A stretch of 64,000 nucleotides of DNA from Holothuria scabra (GCA_037179385.1 CM074181.1:52214297-52278296); one strand, 5' to 3'; positions 25,610 to 38,790 are shown, numbered from the stretch's first letter. Made by a program: numbers and translations. The notes: generated by a model not told the origin, from the letters alone.

Positions 25610-26149
25610 GTTGTAGTTTGACGCGACATATTTTTTTGTCTCGTTTGCTTTCGTTTCTCTGTAACCGTTGTCTCATTCAATCTGGCTGTCTCATTTCATT
25701 TTGTCTCAAAATTGCCTTCTGTTATTTTGCTTAATCCAAGTTTGCTTCATTCAAGGTGTTTTCTTAATTTCGTCTCATTGAAGCTCATCTCAGTAAAGTT
25801 CGTTTAACCATGGTTCGTCTCAATATAGTTCGCCCCAATTTTTAACTCGTTTCATTAAAGAGCGTCTCCTTTTCATTTCATTCATTTCCACGTAGCTTGT
25901 CTTCTTTCACTTCTGTCCTTTTACTTGGCCTCTTCGTAGTTTGTCTCATTACGTCCATTTCGTCCCATTCCAACGTTGTCTGAATTGAAGGCGCTATTCA
26001 TAAATTAAAAACATAAATCTAAACGCGAATCATTACATTTTCTGTTTGTCCACCTAGATAACCTTTTTATGCAATCTTTATCACAGTCAATTGGCCTGAG
26101 AGAATTTCATATATGTGATAATAATATCGAAGATATCCTGACCAGTTTG
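25610..26149 (+). repeat. Repeat S with GTCTCATT minisatellite, plus orientation
   Basis: Degenerate units of about 16-20 bp built on GTTCGTCTCATTAAA fill 25620-25980, followed by GCGCTATTCATAAATTAA and TTTCTGTTTGTCCACC. The same arrangement lies inverted at 33000-35450. The hAT-like element at 26158 inserted into its end. Confidence 0.7.
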
Positions 26150-26157
26150 TTCCATTG

Positions 26158-28882
26158 CAGGGGTGGCGCCAGGGGGGGGGGAGGCCGGGGGCCATGGCCC
26201 CCCGTCGGGGGAACAATCCGCAAGGACTGAAATTACTGGATGGGTGACCTTGAACATATTTTTCCTGTTATAACACTATTTTTATACACAACACAGGAAT
26301 CGATTTTCAATTACTTCTCATAGCTCATAGTTCATAGCTCAGTTAAAACTCAGTACATGAACCTTGTCCTATCTTAAATCCGTGCGCGCAAGGTCACCCA
26401 TAACCAAGACTTGTGTTAGGAACCTGGAAATTTCACGTGCAGACTTAACCAAGGGTGGCACCAGCTGGGAACCAAGGGCCTTGCCCCCGTCGGGGAAGGC
26501 TGCACTTCCCCTGTCGTTGAGAAGATCCAGTTTCATCAGGGAGCCTTCATCTATAGGCCCACGATAAAAGATGTAAGCCCGATAAACGTAAGTCCCCGGA
26601 CAATCTTCTTGATTTTGCTTTACTAGTTTTCTTTACAAAACGGACGAGAAGTTGTTCAGGTGCATGCAGTGCCCAAATGGTTCTGTCCTGCCCCGACAGC
26701 CAAATTCGAGCAACGGTAATGACAATCGGCCAGGCCGTTTTCAGTTATATATGATGATGAACAGAAGTGTGAAAATGTCTCCTGATTAGTCTGAAAATTC
26801 ATTTGAAGCCACCTTGTTGTTACGTGACATATTTTAAAAGACGTCGGCGGGAAGTAAAATCATTTATTGTCGGGAGTTCGGATAGTCAATACAACGAGGG
26901 GTCTCAAAAGAGTAAAAAAATGGATTTTTCTTTAATTTGGTTACACAGTTTTCCCTAGAGAAAAAGACGACCATTTCATATAATTGTAGAGGTACCTTTT
27001 ATCTGGTTACTTTCTGATCGTATGGCAAGTTGGGTTTTTTCTATTCAAGTGAAACTTTTATAAATAACGACTGCTTCCTTTCTAGTTACAAGTCTGGAAA
27101 ATGCCATTTCCGGCTGTCTGAGTGTATGATTTTTTAAAATTTTCTCTACGCTCCGCGCCAAGTTATGGTGGCGCTCCGCTTTGATAGTGTTTTGGGCGAA
27201 CAGATTACTCAGCAGAACAATGTATGCTTGCAAATTATTCTTCGTTTGAGGGAAATATGAAGTGAAAATTTTTAAGCGGAAAAAGCTGAAAATAAAGACT
27301 GCTCTGTTTCTGGTTACGAGCCTGGAAAATGCCATTTCCGGCTGTCTGGGGTTTTCAATTTTTCAAAAATTCCTGTGCACTTCTAGTCAGTTTTTCGGGC
27401 AGGGTTACATTTTTCAGACAAAATGGACTTTTATTCTGCCGCCTACCTAATTGAAACACTCCCGTACACATATGTCAACATACAAAATATAAAACTTGAA
27501 ATATATGGGAAGTCAAACCTTTTCCGAGAGGAAAATTCCGAGAGCCTTAGTTTCCATGATATGTAATTCAGAAACCCAAACAAAACTAAAAATCACCCCT
27601 CCTTGATATTTCTCATAAGAGGGTCAGATTCTTCCATAAACCCCCAAAATTTGTCATAAAATTACAGTTCTACCAATAAAACTTCAGATTCTCTAATATT
27701 TGTTAAAAATGATAAACTTTTTCATTTTCGATGGATACCGGTACTCCATACAATTAAACACCCAATTTAACGCTCTTAATCACTCTGACAATTGCTCTTG
27801 ACGGGCATATCATTGAATAAAAAGCCCAAAAGTTTCATTGTAATCTTACCAAAAAGGCAAATTTTTGCATAAAAGTCTAAAATTTCTCCAATATGATAAG
27901 CTGTTAATTTTCAAATCTTCGTTCAAAAAGGGGAACAATTTTTCGGGCACATTTCCAGTTTCGTCTGAAAGCCTTAGTACCTAGTGTTATGTAGTATGGT
28001 GCACTCTCTATGACCTTTAGCAGACGCCATCTTGTTGTTTTCGAGCAACGCTCCCTTCCTTTGGTTCTAGATTCCCAGGGCCCTTCCTGTTTCCCGTCAC
28101 TTGCGTCACTTGTTACCAGTGGACGTGACATATCACCTTGCCGAAGCTCCACGTGCACACTGTAACCCATATTTTTGAGATGTGGCCAGTTTACCCCTTT
28201 GCAGCCTCCTCATTGGTCATTTATATCATAATACTTATTCATATGGATGCGTCATAACTTTCGACCAATCAGGGGACTGCAGGTGTTCGGATCTCGCACG
28301 AGGTTCTCAAGACCGAGCCCGCAAGCTGGACACTCTTGCAAAAGACTTCAAACGAGGAGCACTTGAGTGAGCTGTAGATATTGATTAATATTAGGCCGGC
28401 CGAATTAATTAAAAATTGATCATCTTTTTGCGGAACCAAATCATCAAATACAATCATTTAAAATCAACTGGAAACTCTCTCTCACTTTTGTTTCTGGATA
28501 CTACGCAGGATCCCCTACCTAAGCCTTCGTTATACGATTCGCCCATTATTTTACACTAGGCCTAGTACGATGAAATGCGTAACCCCAAAAGAGTTCCAGC
28601 TGTCGCCTATATAACGTTTTTTATTTTAATGAAGGACAGATTCTTCAATAAACACATCAACTTTGTAATGATCCTTACAAAAGCAATCTTTTTTAAAAAA
28701 AAACTTTTTCTTCTAAACAAACTCCAGATTTTTAAATATTTGTTGAAAAAAGCCAAAAATATCGGCGCGACCAAATCACCTCCCTCTGGACTTACTCATA
28801 GCCTTTGTCGGGGATTAAAAATGCTGGTCCCCCTGTCAGGGAGCTTGGCCCCCCTGTCGGGCAAATCCTGATGCCACCCCTG
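26158..28882. mobile_element. 2.7-kb hAT-type element
   Basis: Left end CAGGGGTGGCGCCAGG, right end CCTGATGCCACCCCTG, with 8-bp flanks TTCCATTG (26150-26157) and TTTCATTG (28883-28890) that match at 7 of 8. Near 33025, on the minus strand, the related repeat runs through this point without the element. The interior contains family-R modules (26640-27480) and G/C-runs but no readable transposase, so it is non-autonomous. Confidence 0.75.
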
Positions 28883-28890
28883 TTTCATTG

Positions 28891-31800
28891 ATTGCCATTC
28901 TGGTATTAGTTTAAGTAATTTTAAGGACACAGTTTCCCACGGTTACCCACTTCCCCTTTGATCCTTTGGTTTACAGCTCAGTGTTTAACCAATCGACTTA
29001 AGGCGAGCCTGACTACCTCCTTTTCCCAGTTCACTGACATGTTTTCTCTACTCCATTACAAATGCTGAGCACCAAGCACGATATCAGTTGCTAGGTCCCT
29101 TCCTCTTTGGGCACGAATTTGGAGGTGGGACAGACTGTAAATTTCCCCAACTGACAAAGGAGATGGGTCAAAGGGACCGGAATTAATACACAGAATGGTG
29201 ATTTCTAATGATCAACATGAAGGTAGTATTCTGTGATGTGATTGATGAACAGTTTACCTATCTCCTCTGAGAATCTGTTACTATAAACGGAACTGTATCT
29301 GAAATCGACGAAAAGATAGGGGTGGTAAGTGATGTAATTACAGGTAACTGGAATAGATCAGAGAGACTGATATCAATAATGCCTTACTCAAATTGATAGG
29401 TTATTCCCACCAAAATAAGTGAGAACTTTCTTCCACCATTTGATTTTCTCCGAAGCAGTGACTCCAGCGACCACGATCATTTCCAACCCGACTATGTCAA
29501 TTTCCCTGGTATCTGGAGAGCGAAAGCCACTCGGTGTGCTTCCGAGGGATTTCACCCGACAATAGCTGATTTTTCCCCAGACCAGTTACAGATGTAGGGT
29601 CATGATCGGTACCTATTAAGGCACCTATTACGCTCCCTATTGGTTTGGACTGGGGAGTAATTGTGCCCAGCCTACTGTAGCCTCCGACTCTTTGAAAAGT
29701 GGGGTTGCCGACCGGTTAAATCAATAACGATCGCAATGGATTTTCTTCTTACGGTAATCAGCCAGTCCTCACAGCCACCAAAAGTCGCTTCTTTTCTAAT
29801 TTGAGTATGCATGACGTCACAGCCTTTGCAAATATAATTAGCAAAAACTAGCTATTTTAAATCCAAATTTCGACATGAAAAATACATAATCTAACAAAAC
29901 CATCATTAAAATTTATAGAGAACACATTTTCGGATAGTTTCCAAACATTTTTGAAGTATTTAATACACAAAGCGATGAATTTGAGACGATTTTTTGAACT
30001 CGTAAAAACAGTTTTTATTTTGTTCGGAAAATCTGTTTTTTTTCTCGAAAACGAGTGTTTTGGCACGTGATGCCAGAAAGAGGGAACATCAGAAATTTAC
30101 GTTTAATTTACATATATATAGAAGGAAAATTACATTGAGAGTCAATTTTTGAAAACCTTGTAACGATTTAGTGGCTACCGATGCAAGGGTTAGAGTGATT
30201 GCATCTTGAGTACGTCAGTACCTTGAGTCGATCACCACAGTGTAATACAACGTACGGCACGATGTACAACACTTATTAATTGACCGACTCATGGTAACCC
30301 CTTGACATATATGGCCATACACTTTGCACGTACCATATTATACAATCAGTAAATCACAGCTATTGTACTAGACTCATAAATCATTGCAAACAATAACATG
30401 ACAGAAAAATTGTGGCATTAAACTAGACAAAATAGAGGTAAAATGGAGTGGTATTGGATATTAGTGAACTCTGGGGGTAACGCTATACAGTCAGTCCTTA
30501 TCCTTACAGTAGGTGGTGAGGTCGAAGAAATGAAGATGAGATCACTTTGTTTAGTAATATTAGTTGTGAACAGCATGTGGAACTGGGTGGGTCTTAAGTT
30601 TTTTCTAGGGAACTGGGTACTCAGTACACAACCCCCACCCCCAACAACCTTTGGACTGGAAGCATGCAACTGAGGGTCCTAGGTAACAATAGGCCATTAG
30701 GTTAATTCAAGTTAGTGACAAAATCTTTGACTGTAATATGCCATTACTATGGGGCAATTGCTACATTATTCATCTCCTCTCTGCTCAGTTAGTGGTGTAA
30801 AATAACAACAGTAATACTTCAAATGAGAAGGCAGTCTCAGAAGAACATATGAGATTTCATCCATCAGAATTAACAGCAGATACAGGGCACACGTGCACAA
30901 GTCAACCAAGATTCTTAAGTCATTAAATTAGCATTTTGCTTGTGTAGTAGAGAACAATTGTCCTGTAGGCTAGTACACTGACTCAGAATCCCATTTGTGC
31001 TATTATACAAGAAAAGGGTATATAGCAATGAAAGCTCTAATCTTGACCTTAACCCCCAAATGGGCCTAGAGCACTAATAGGCTAAACTAGGCAATTACAT
31101 TTCAACAGGAACAGACTGAGAACTAAGGCACAATTAATTTATTTGTGCAGAAATAGGATTCAGCACAACAGTGCAAAAATAAGTAAGAAAACTGAGAACA
31201 ATGGCCCAGGCAAAATAATAAATAAAAAAATCCTGAAACTGACGGAGCTCTTAGGTGCGCATTCCATATACTGATACTCTAAGTATATAATTCCTCAAGT
31301 CATTTCCCATTTGAAAATTCTTGACTTTGTCTTGTAAAACCATATGAACCGACAGGCTGGTTAAGTGTTTGTGTAAATAAATGGCTATATATGAATTGTT
31401 TTATATAGCCTGCAATACCTGTAAGTGTAACACTAATTTGCTTATTTTGGTTCTTCATCTTCATCGTTGGTGCTGTACATTGCTCCGATTCAACTCATAA
31501 GGTGCATATGACACAATGATTGTGTGCTACAGACCTCTTAAAATTTTTTACAAGCTTATTCTGGAATGGAAACTCACTCCTTCAGCAAGCAAGCACTAGT
31601 AAAGTAGTCTCTATATCATGATCACAGATCATCAGTACACATTCATACAGTCACTATGTACCATAGTGTGCAGTTTTAGCATGCATAGGCCAAGGTCTAT
31701 ATATAGGCTGGGCATGTCTGTAAAATTTTGATGTTATTTGTTAATGGTTTAATACCTTAAAAAGGCCTACAATGTGTTAGTCGTATTAAAATTCACTTTA

Positions 31801-32985
31801 TTACTTGGCATAATGATTAAAATAGTGTCTTAGTTAACAGCCTAGAATCAAAAGACAATGACAATAGTTTACCATATGTTAACCATAACGTTACGGCCTT
31901 GTTGCTCTACGTGGCCAAAAAAGGCAAAATTCCAACTTGCAAAAACGTTCATTGCGACTATCTTGTTGTTTTGCTCGTAGTGTAATAGGTATCAGTAGTT
32001 AGCTTTATGTCTCAAACACTCGATTTTTGCAGTTTTATACCCCAGTGATCCTGAATTAGGTCAGGTATTCGCAAAATTTGAGGCCAGTCAAAAAACCCTC
32101 CAAAAGTTGATCTATTTTTGATGGAAAATTTCTCTATGAAATTGCGAAAGAAACAATACCTCACGATACTTTTAGTAAAGAAAAGACTTTACGATTTCAA
32201 ATGACTAAGGATACAACAACACGGAACGCCTTTTTATGCATTATTCAGAAGCTTGAAGTTCCCCAGCATGTTATGTACCTATTCTGCGAAATTCATCATT
32301 TTCTCTTGTGGGCGGAGTTTCCATTTTAGAGGATGACGTCACAAGCCTCATAAACGCTTACAGCGAGGCTTGACTGGTAAACTTATGACCTGAAACACAG
32401 TATTAACTATCCATCGACTTTATTATGTATCAGCCACATATGTTATAGGTACCTATAGTATTACACTAAGCCACTTAGGTTACCGGTAGGCTATATCTAG
32501 CATGATTTTGCCAGGGTAGGGCTAGAGAGTCCATGGGCGTTGCAGTGGCGTTTCCTGGAGAGGGCGCAACCAGCTCGCGTCCACTCTATTGACCGTCATA
32601 AGAGAAAATAGTTGAAGAAAAATGTATCAAATATATCAACATTTCTCTTTTCAGCCATCATCAAAAAGCAAAGATTTTCGAAAAGGGGGGAGGCAATCCC
32701 CCTTTAGGCATCTCCTCCAGGACATCGCCCTATCAAACCTTGCACTATCTCGATTGAAACTCCTGTTCACGCCTATAAGTTGAATGAAAAAAGAAAACAC
32801 CGTGAAGGATAAAAATCTCACCAAGAACTCTAAAAATCAAAACAGTTCCCCCTCCGTCCGAAATTCTTTGAAAATGAGTAGAAAATATATCCATGATATT
32901 TTTAGCCCATTGACCCTCTTGGATGAAAATAATGTGGTACTAAATGCTTGTGCAGACACGTGTCCAAAGGGGGGGGGGGCGGACA
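28891..32985. other. Intergenic sequence, nothing firmly recognised
   Basis: Over 4 kb without an identifiable gene. Palindromic TGACGTCA sites lie at 29813 and 32333. A G/C-rich family-R-like fragment starts about 32545 (CAGTGGCGTTTCCTGG) and includes the G-run at 32970. Small frames (30418-30673 on both strands, 32784-33002) lack recognisable domains. Confidence 0.5.
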
Positions 32986-32989
32986 AGGT

Positions 32990-33245
32990 GAAATCATGTT
33001 AGTTGTAACCATGCCAGACTAACGATAAATGAAACAGACTGGTCAGAATATCTGAGTCCATATTATTAAATATTGGAATCCTCTGTAGATTTATAAAAGA
33101 TTCTCACAACTGTTTTAACCAACTCCCTGTTTTTAATAATGGGCCGACAAACAGAAAATGCAATATTTTGCGATTATATTTATTGTTTTAATTAATGAAT
33201 AGCGTCTCCAATTTCAGAAAACGTTGAATGAGACGAAATGTAACA
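32990..33245 (-). repeat. Repeat S, inverted copy (unoccupied hAT site)
   Basis: Reverse-complement match to 25985-26150 and on into 28891-28910: CTGACCAGTCTGTTTCATTT on the minus strand corresponds to CTGACCAGTTTGTTCCATTG at 26138. It lacks the 2.7-kb element. Confidence 0.65.
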
Positions 33246-33432
33246 GGTAGCGGGCCACTACTCTTTTCCGGCTCCCTGGTCTAATTGACTTATGGCCTAT
33301 GAATTTGAATTCTAGCTCCTTATAAAAGTTTTCAACCGTGACTTGCCACCTCTCGCGTTGAAGCTCTCACAATGTGGGCTCTTATGGGACTTCCAAATTT
33401 CCATATTATGACCATTGAAAGTTTGAACTATA

Positions 33433-34280
33433 GACGAATCCGATAAGTGTTTCTGTTTTGTTACTGTAGGCAGCCATTAGTGGGGTCCATATCAGCCTTA
33501 AATCGTCTTCGTTTATTGTCTACATAAATTTCAAACCAGGCTTGTGGCGATTACATCTCAATGTAGTCGATTACGATTGCGATTACTTCCTATTTTACGA
33601 TTGCGATTATGATTACGATTACAGCTAAAATTGAAAGTGATTGCGGTTACATTGCAATGTAATCATGGTTGCAATTGTGATTACATTTTCTTTCCACATT
33701 AACAATATAGTTAGCAAAACAATCCAGTGCCCACAACTGGAAAAAGGCCATGAACATTGCTTTAGATAAGCCCGGGCAGAACCAAGTTATCCCAAAGTAG
33801 AGATTATTGAACGCATGCACATCTCACTCATTTTAAGCTGGAACATCCAAGAAAGAGGGACAATTAAATTTTGTCATTCCAAAAGAAGAACCAAGCACTG
33901 AAAAAAATTGTTTAGTAACTTAACTTCTTTGTTCAATTCAACGTAAATGTAAGCAGAAATGAAACCACGATTGCGATTACTTTGCCATTGTAATCGATTA
34001 CGATTGCAATAACTTTGCGATTTTCACAAAAGTAATCGATTGCGATTACAACTACTTCAAAATGTGTAATCGATTGCAATCGATTACGATTACTGATTAC
34101 GATTACCCCAAGCCTGTTTCAAACCATCATATTCAGTGAAATTGAATGAATTAAGATACAATTTAGTGTACAACCATCCATGACACAGGTAAACAAGAAA
34201 ATTGAAAGATTAAAAGGTGATAGACACCTACTTATGGCCGACTAAAATCTTACCAAAATTACTTGCTGTGCGGACTCGTC
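33433..34280 (-). mobile_element. 257-bp TIR element, copy F, interrupted by a hAT MITE
   Basis: Flanked by TATA at both ends (33429-33432 and 34281-34284). The ends are GACGAATCCGATAAG and GCTGTGCGGACTCGTC. Removing the 33537-34116 insert and one target copy leaves about 260 bp. Confidence 0.85.
33537..34116. mobile_element. 580-bp hAT-type MITE rich in GATTAC repeats
   Basis: Begins CAGGCTTG, ends CAAGCCTG, with a perfect 8-bp target duplication TTTCAAAC (33529-33536 and 34117-34124). Both ends carry many copies of GATTACGATTGCGATTAC-like words. No ORF. It is nested in the TIR element copy F, hence younger than it. Confidence 0.92.
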
Positions 34281-34584
34281 TATAGAGCCTTGAATGATGG
34301 GTATGTTTTCCCGCCAAAATCGCTTGTCAGAAACGGCAACTCACAGGGCGGATTACTACTATAAAAATGGCACTAAAATTGATCGAATTGCCTTGAATTT
34401 TGCACAGTCTGAATTTCAACCCATTGTCTATTAAATCCAAATGAAAAATTATCATATTTTGTAAGTAACACAGTCAGGATTGAACAACATCCCATCAAAT
34501 TTTTAAGGGTCTTCAGCTGTCATTATACATTTTCACAGGCTGACAGGTAAGAGTATTGTAGTTAGGGGTCCTTTACCTCTAATA

Positions 34585-35450
34585 CGACGAACTGAAATGA
34601 GACAGTCTATAATGAGTCGAACTAAAAGGTAAAAAAGTGAAAGGAGGCAAACTATGAGGAGACAGGATGACAAGGAGACAGGATATAACTATAAGGAGGC
34701 GAATTGTAGGGAGGCAAACTGTAAAGAGACGAAAGGGATGAACTTTAGGAAAACTATAACGAGAAGAATAGTAACAAGATGAAGTCTAATGAGTTGAACT
34801 TGATGAGGCGGACTATAAGACGGTAAACTATAAACGAATGAGTTATAAGGAGACGAACTCTATTACGAGACGACTATTGTATGGGACGATCTTTATAGTA
34901 AGACAAACTTTAAAGGGCAAGAGCAGTCACCCCAAATTGAAGAAGTTTAGTAGACTGTCCAGTTTCACAATTGGCTGTTGGGAGTCATATGACAATGTTT
35001 TTTCTCTTCAGATGTGAAATTTACTAGAAATAACTACTTGGTTTACCTTCAATATGCAAAAGTTAAGTCATAAACTGTAACGAAAGATACCTTTGAAGTA
35101 AAATACGACGAAAATTGTGTTATTTAGCTTCTCCTCCAAAATGAGTTTGGGAGGACCGATCTTTATCTTTAATGAGACTATCTTTAATGAGAACTTTAAA
35201 TGAGATGGGTTTCAGTGCGACGAACTGAAAGAAAACAAACTGAACTGAAGCAAACTAAAATGATACAACATAATGTAAGACAAACTTTAATGGAACAATC
35301 TTGATTGAAGCAAACTTGGATTAAGCAAAATAACAGAAGGCAATCTTCATGAGACAAAAAATTGAAAGAGACAACGAAAGAAGAGAAACAAAATCAGATG
35401 AGGCAACGAAATATATTGAGACAAACTGCAACGAGACAACAAAACACCTT
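34585..35450 (-). repeat. Repeat S minisatellite, minus orientation
   Basis: Degenerate 16-20-bp units around GAGACGAACTATAATGAG; reverse complement of the array at 25620-25980. It ends about 175 bp upstream of the gene 2 start codon. Confidence 0.75.
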
Positions 35451-35624
35451 GAATTTTTCGCGTTCCATACCAGCGCACTTACTTCTGTCTTGTTACCTTT
35501 TAAAACTTCCGCTTTGATACATGATACAGCTGTGAAACTGATTTTGAGGAAACACTCGAATAACAAGCCTACTCTGATCTAGTTGTTTAACAATAGCTGT
35601 TTGAAGTTGGACTGAACTGTCAAA

Positions 35625-35735
35625 ATGGAAGTCAGTGGTCAGTGTTTGTTGTATTTGATGTTCTTTTGGACATTCTGGATGACGCCATCTGTTCTTTGCT
35701 ACACCTTTCCAACGGGCGGTTACGTCAACTTGCAG
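35625..35735 (+). CDS. FReD lectin gene 2, exon 1 (signal peptide)
   Basis: ATG in a good Kozak context (A at -3, G at +4) starts MEVSGQCLLYLMFFWTFWMT, then PSVLCYTFPTGGYVNLQ. The hydrophobic core LLYLMFFWTFWM with PSVLC after it looks like a cleaved signal peptide, matching an extracellular lectin. The exon is 37 codons and ends in phase 0 at donor CAG/GTAATA (35736). I see no convincing TATA box in the preceding 100 bp. Assignment to the FReD gene rests on strand, order, phase continuity with the micro-exon at 50477, and the lack of any other gene between. The first intron would be 14.7 kb. About 400 bp of its start is duplicated at 42325. Confidence 0.7.
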
Positions 35736-35738
35736 GTA

Positions 35739-36152
35739 ATAATTGTTCTTCAAATTACACCTTATTTTGTTCTGTAAGGATGAAAGTCTGAAATCTATTT
35801 TAGAAGTTACGGTACTCAGTATTGAGCAAAGGCAGGTTCTGCATTTGTTTCAGGTTGACTCTTTTCAGCTTTCCTTACATTGCATGGAGGCCGTCTCCTG
35901 GATCTTGTTCAAGTTAGAGGGTGTCATGTGTAAAATTCAGACTGGCTAGACATTTTCCTTACTGAGTGGAGGAGCCAGTTTCGGGCAGTGCGAATACGCA
36001 ATAATTGTGTCATATTATTGAAAAACAACCTGGCTCAGAAATTGGATTCTCACTTCCACCTTTGATTTTTTTCATTGAACTACTGTGTCTCTTTTCTGAC
36101 GTGTTTCTTCGTAACTTCTCTTCGCCATTTTCCACAACAAAACATTCAGGGT
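35739..36152. repeat. Intron-1 segment, duplicated at 42325-42727
   Basis: About 410 bp that recurs near-identically 6.6 kb downstream (for example CAAAGGCAGGTTCTGCATTT and TTTCGGGCAGTGCGAATACG). The copy begins just after the exon 1 donor, so the exon itself was not copied. Confidence 0.88.
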
Positions 36153-37697
36153 TACCACTGGAAAGAGCAATTTTTACACTTACTGAACCCCCCCCCCCCC
36201 CAGTGTAAAATTACACTTTTTTAGTGTACTTTTACACCATTTTTACACTTATAGGAGAATCAGCAATATGCAAGTCCCGCCTTCACATTGAGATTATTTC
36301 ACAAATTTTACACTTATTGTTCACTTTGTATGTAATACCCTGCTACTCTCCAATAGGGTGAATGGACCCAAGTGAGGCACTTATTTTGACCTTTCTGACC
36401 CTACTTTTAAACTCTTGTCAAGTTATGAGTGAGTTATTGGAAACAAGCACCAGCAAAGTTTCAATTGTCAGCAGAATAACCTGATAAGGTCATAAAAGCG
36501 TGATAACATGTCCCAGAGGAACAATTGCTAAATAGCAAGCTCTGTGGCTATGCTCACAGTGTTTAGCTTATTATTAAATACCTATTGGTAAATACCATGA
36601 GTTTGGAATGCGGTGCAACTCCTTTCGCTGGAAAAGCAGGAAACTGTACTTTTAGTGACATCAAGTTCATTCAGTGGTGAATCTTTTGTCGATCTTTTCG
36701 ATGTTCAGGACTTACTTTGTAATTAAACCTTCTATGTGCGATTCAAATTGTATAATCGATTGACCGCTATTGGAGTAGACTAAGAAACTTTCTACACACC
36801 AGACATAAGGGAAACACGTGTTGTTGGCAGTGGTGGTAAGAGAGTTATAGGCTAGTCCACTGACTGTTGATGAAAAGATCAAGTTGTTCCAACGAACAGT
36901 TTTAAGGGTAAATAAGCTCCCCATGACCCATATTGCTTGAACATTTTCTCAATGTGTTATTTATGATTGCGGGTTGATTGTAATCTTAAAGCATATTATT
37001 GCCACATTTGAAGCAATGGAAATTCATAGTTCTTCAGAGATGCATCACCGCTTTCTGAAGGGGGTGTAGAATGTGATTTCTACTTAGAGTGGCTTTGTGT
37101 CCAGCACATACAACTACTGCATTTAAAGGGGGATTACCTACCTGTCGAACAAACCTTCTGTCAATAATGACCAACTCGTCATTTTGTGATCATTTCATTT
37201 AACATAATTTAGCAAAGTGAAATCAAGTACAATCTAGAGACTGATTAGTTCCTTCGTTGAAGTCTGACTGGGCAGGGGCATATACTACAGCGACGGGCAA
37301 AGTACACCTGAGTGATTTCTTCATAAATAGCTTTTGGACCACTGGGGCAAGAATGGTAGCCTATGCCCTGTGCCAATTAAGCCCTTCAAAAGTTTTCTTT
37401 TCATTAGGCCTAGACAAATAATGAAAAATATGTTTTCCAGATTTTTTTAATTTATTTCAAAGTTATATGGTTAGAGTAAGAATCTGAGTTAGGAGCATGT
37501 GTGTTGGAGTTATTTGGCCTGTCTTCTAATCTGGTATCAGATTCACACAGATTGGTAAAAAACTTATTTTGAAATTAGGGGTGTGGCCTATTTTGATCTA
37601 TTTCAAAAAAGCTGATTGATCCATTGGATTAGGCTAATGTTTCATTGCCATCTTACGAAGAAAATATTCGTGTTCCTTCCCCTTTGAATGCCTTTGT
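36153..37697. other. Intron 1 sequence, nothing recognised
   Basis: A C-run at 36187-36201 beside several TTTTTACACTT words (36170-36250), then AT-rich intron sequence. No exon with good borders was found on the plus strand. Confidence 0.5.
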
Positions 37698-38790
37698 GGT
37701 CAGTGACGTACGAGGGAGGGGGGGGGGGCATTAGGCCATGCCTTCCTTCACGGATGCCATTTTTTGTCCTAAAAATACGTAGCCCTACTTAAGAAACACA
37801 GATTTTACTTCAAAATATTGCATATGTGGCACCAGATTGCATGAAAGACACGCAATTTCTCACAATTTTTCAAGGGGAATGATTGTCTTTGCAAGGCCCC
37901 CCCAGTGATGCCAATTTTTTTGTAACTCCTAAAAATAGGCGAATTTTGTCAAATTCCAAATTTTACTTTTTAAAGTTAGCCTCTGTTACTCCCTGGTGGT
38001 ACCGATTGCCTCTGAGGACACCTACCTTTTTAAGAATTTTCAAAAAGAAGGGCCGATCCCTTAGACTCCTTCCCCGGCCGTGATAAAAGGAACGAAACTG
38101 GGACAGCTAGGGAGCGGAGGGTGTTCACGTGCGGTGAGAAATACTTGCTATTTATGACGCAAGAGATGTTAGGGGTAAATTCATTACAGTCGGGAATTCG
38201 AGCAGTCAAAGACAATTTCATCAAATTCCTTTGTATAGCTTCCTCGAAAAGAAGCAAGACCATTTAATACAATAGTGGTAGGACATTTTATGTGGTAATT
38301 TGCTGATCACTTAGCATGTTGCTGATTTTTTTCTCATTGCAAACAAAAGCTAAACATAAAGACTGTTTAGATTCTCTTTACAAGCATGAAAACGCAATGT
38401 TCGGCAAACTGAGGAGTCGCGATGTTTTCGAAATTTCTCTACGCTCCGAACCAACTAATGGTGGCTTTCCGCTTAGATAGTCTTTCAGGCAAAATTACAT
38501 TTTTCAGGTCAAGGTAGCTGTTATAACTTTTGATCCCTTTGCAGTTTGCGAACTTATTTTGACATGAGTATTTTATTACAAACAACAAAACAACAAAAGA
38601 AGGTAGCAACTCGTTATATTCTTCGTATAGGTCTGGAAATAAAATTTCCGGCCATCTGAGGGGTCTGATTTTTCGAAATTTTCTGTACGCTCCGCGCAAA
38701 CTCTTAGTGGCGCTCCCCTTAGATAATCTTTATGGCAGAATAACGTTTTGTGGCCAATAAAAGAGCGCTTACTAAAGTGCTCCCGTTCGC
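37698..38790. repeat. Dispersed repeat family R, copy 3
   Basis: Starts CAGTGACGTACGAGG, a hAT-like terminus, then a G-run. It carries two GCTCCG..CAACTAATGGTGG-type modules (38440 and 38690) and ends CTCCCGTTCGCCTAC. It is a paralogue of 51316-52260. Confidence 0.7.

Noticed and set aside
28182..28370. 62-codon frame with nearby ATTGG and CCAATCAG boxes and a GTGAGC donor-like end
   Set aside because: Looks like a possible first exon, but there is no partner exon or recognisable peptide and it lies inside the hAT-type element.
31443..31490. Minus-strand peptide ending MYSTNDEDEEPK as a terminal exon
   Set aside because: An in-frame TGA lies just upstream and there is no convincing acceptor; too short to support.
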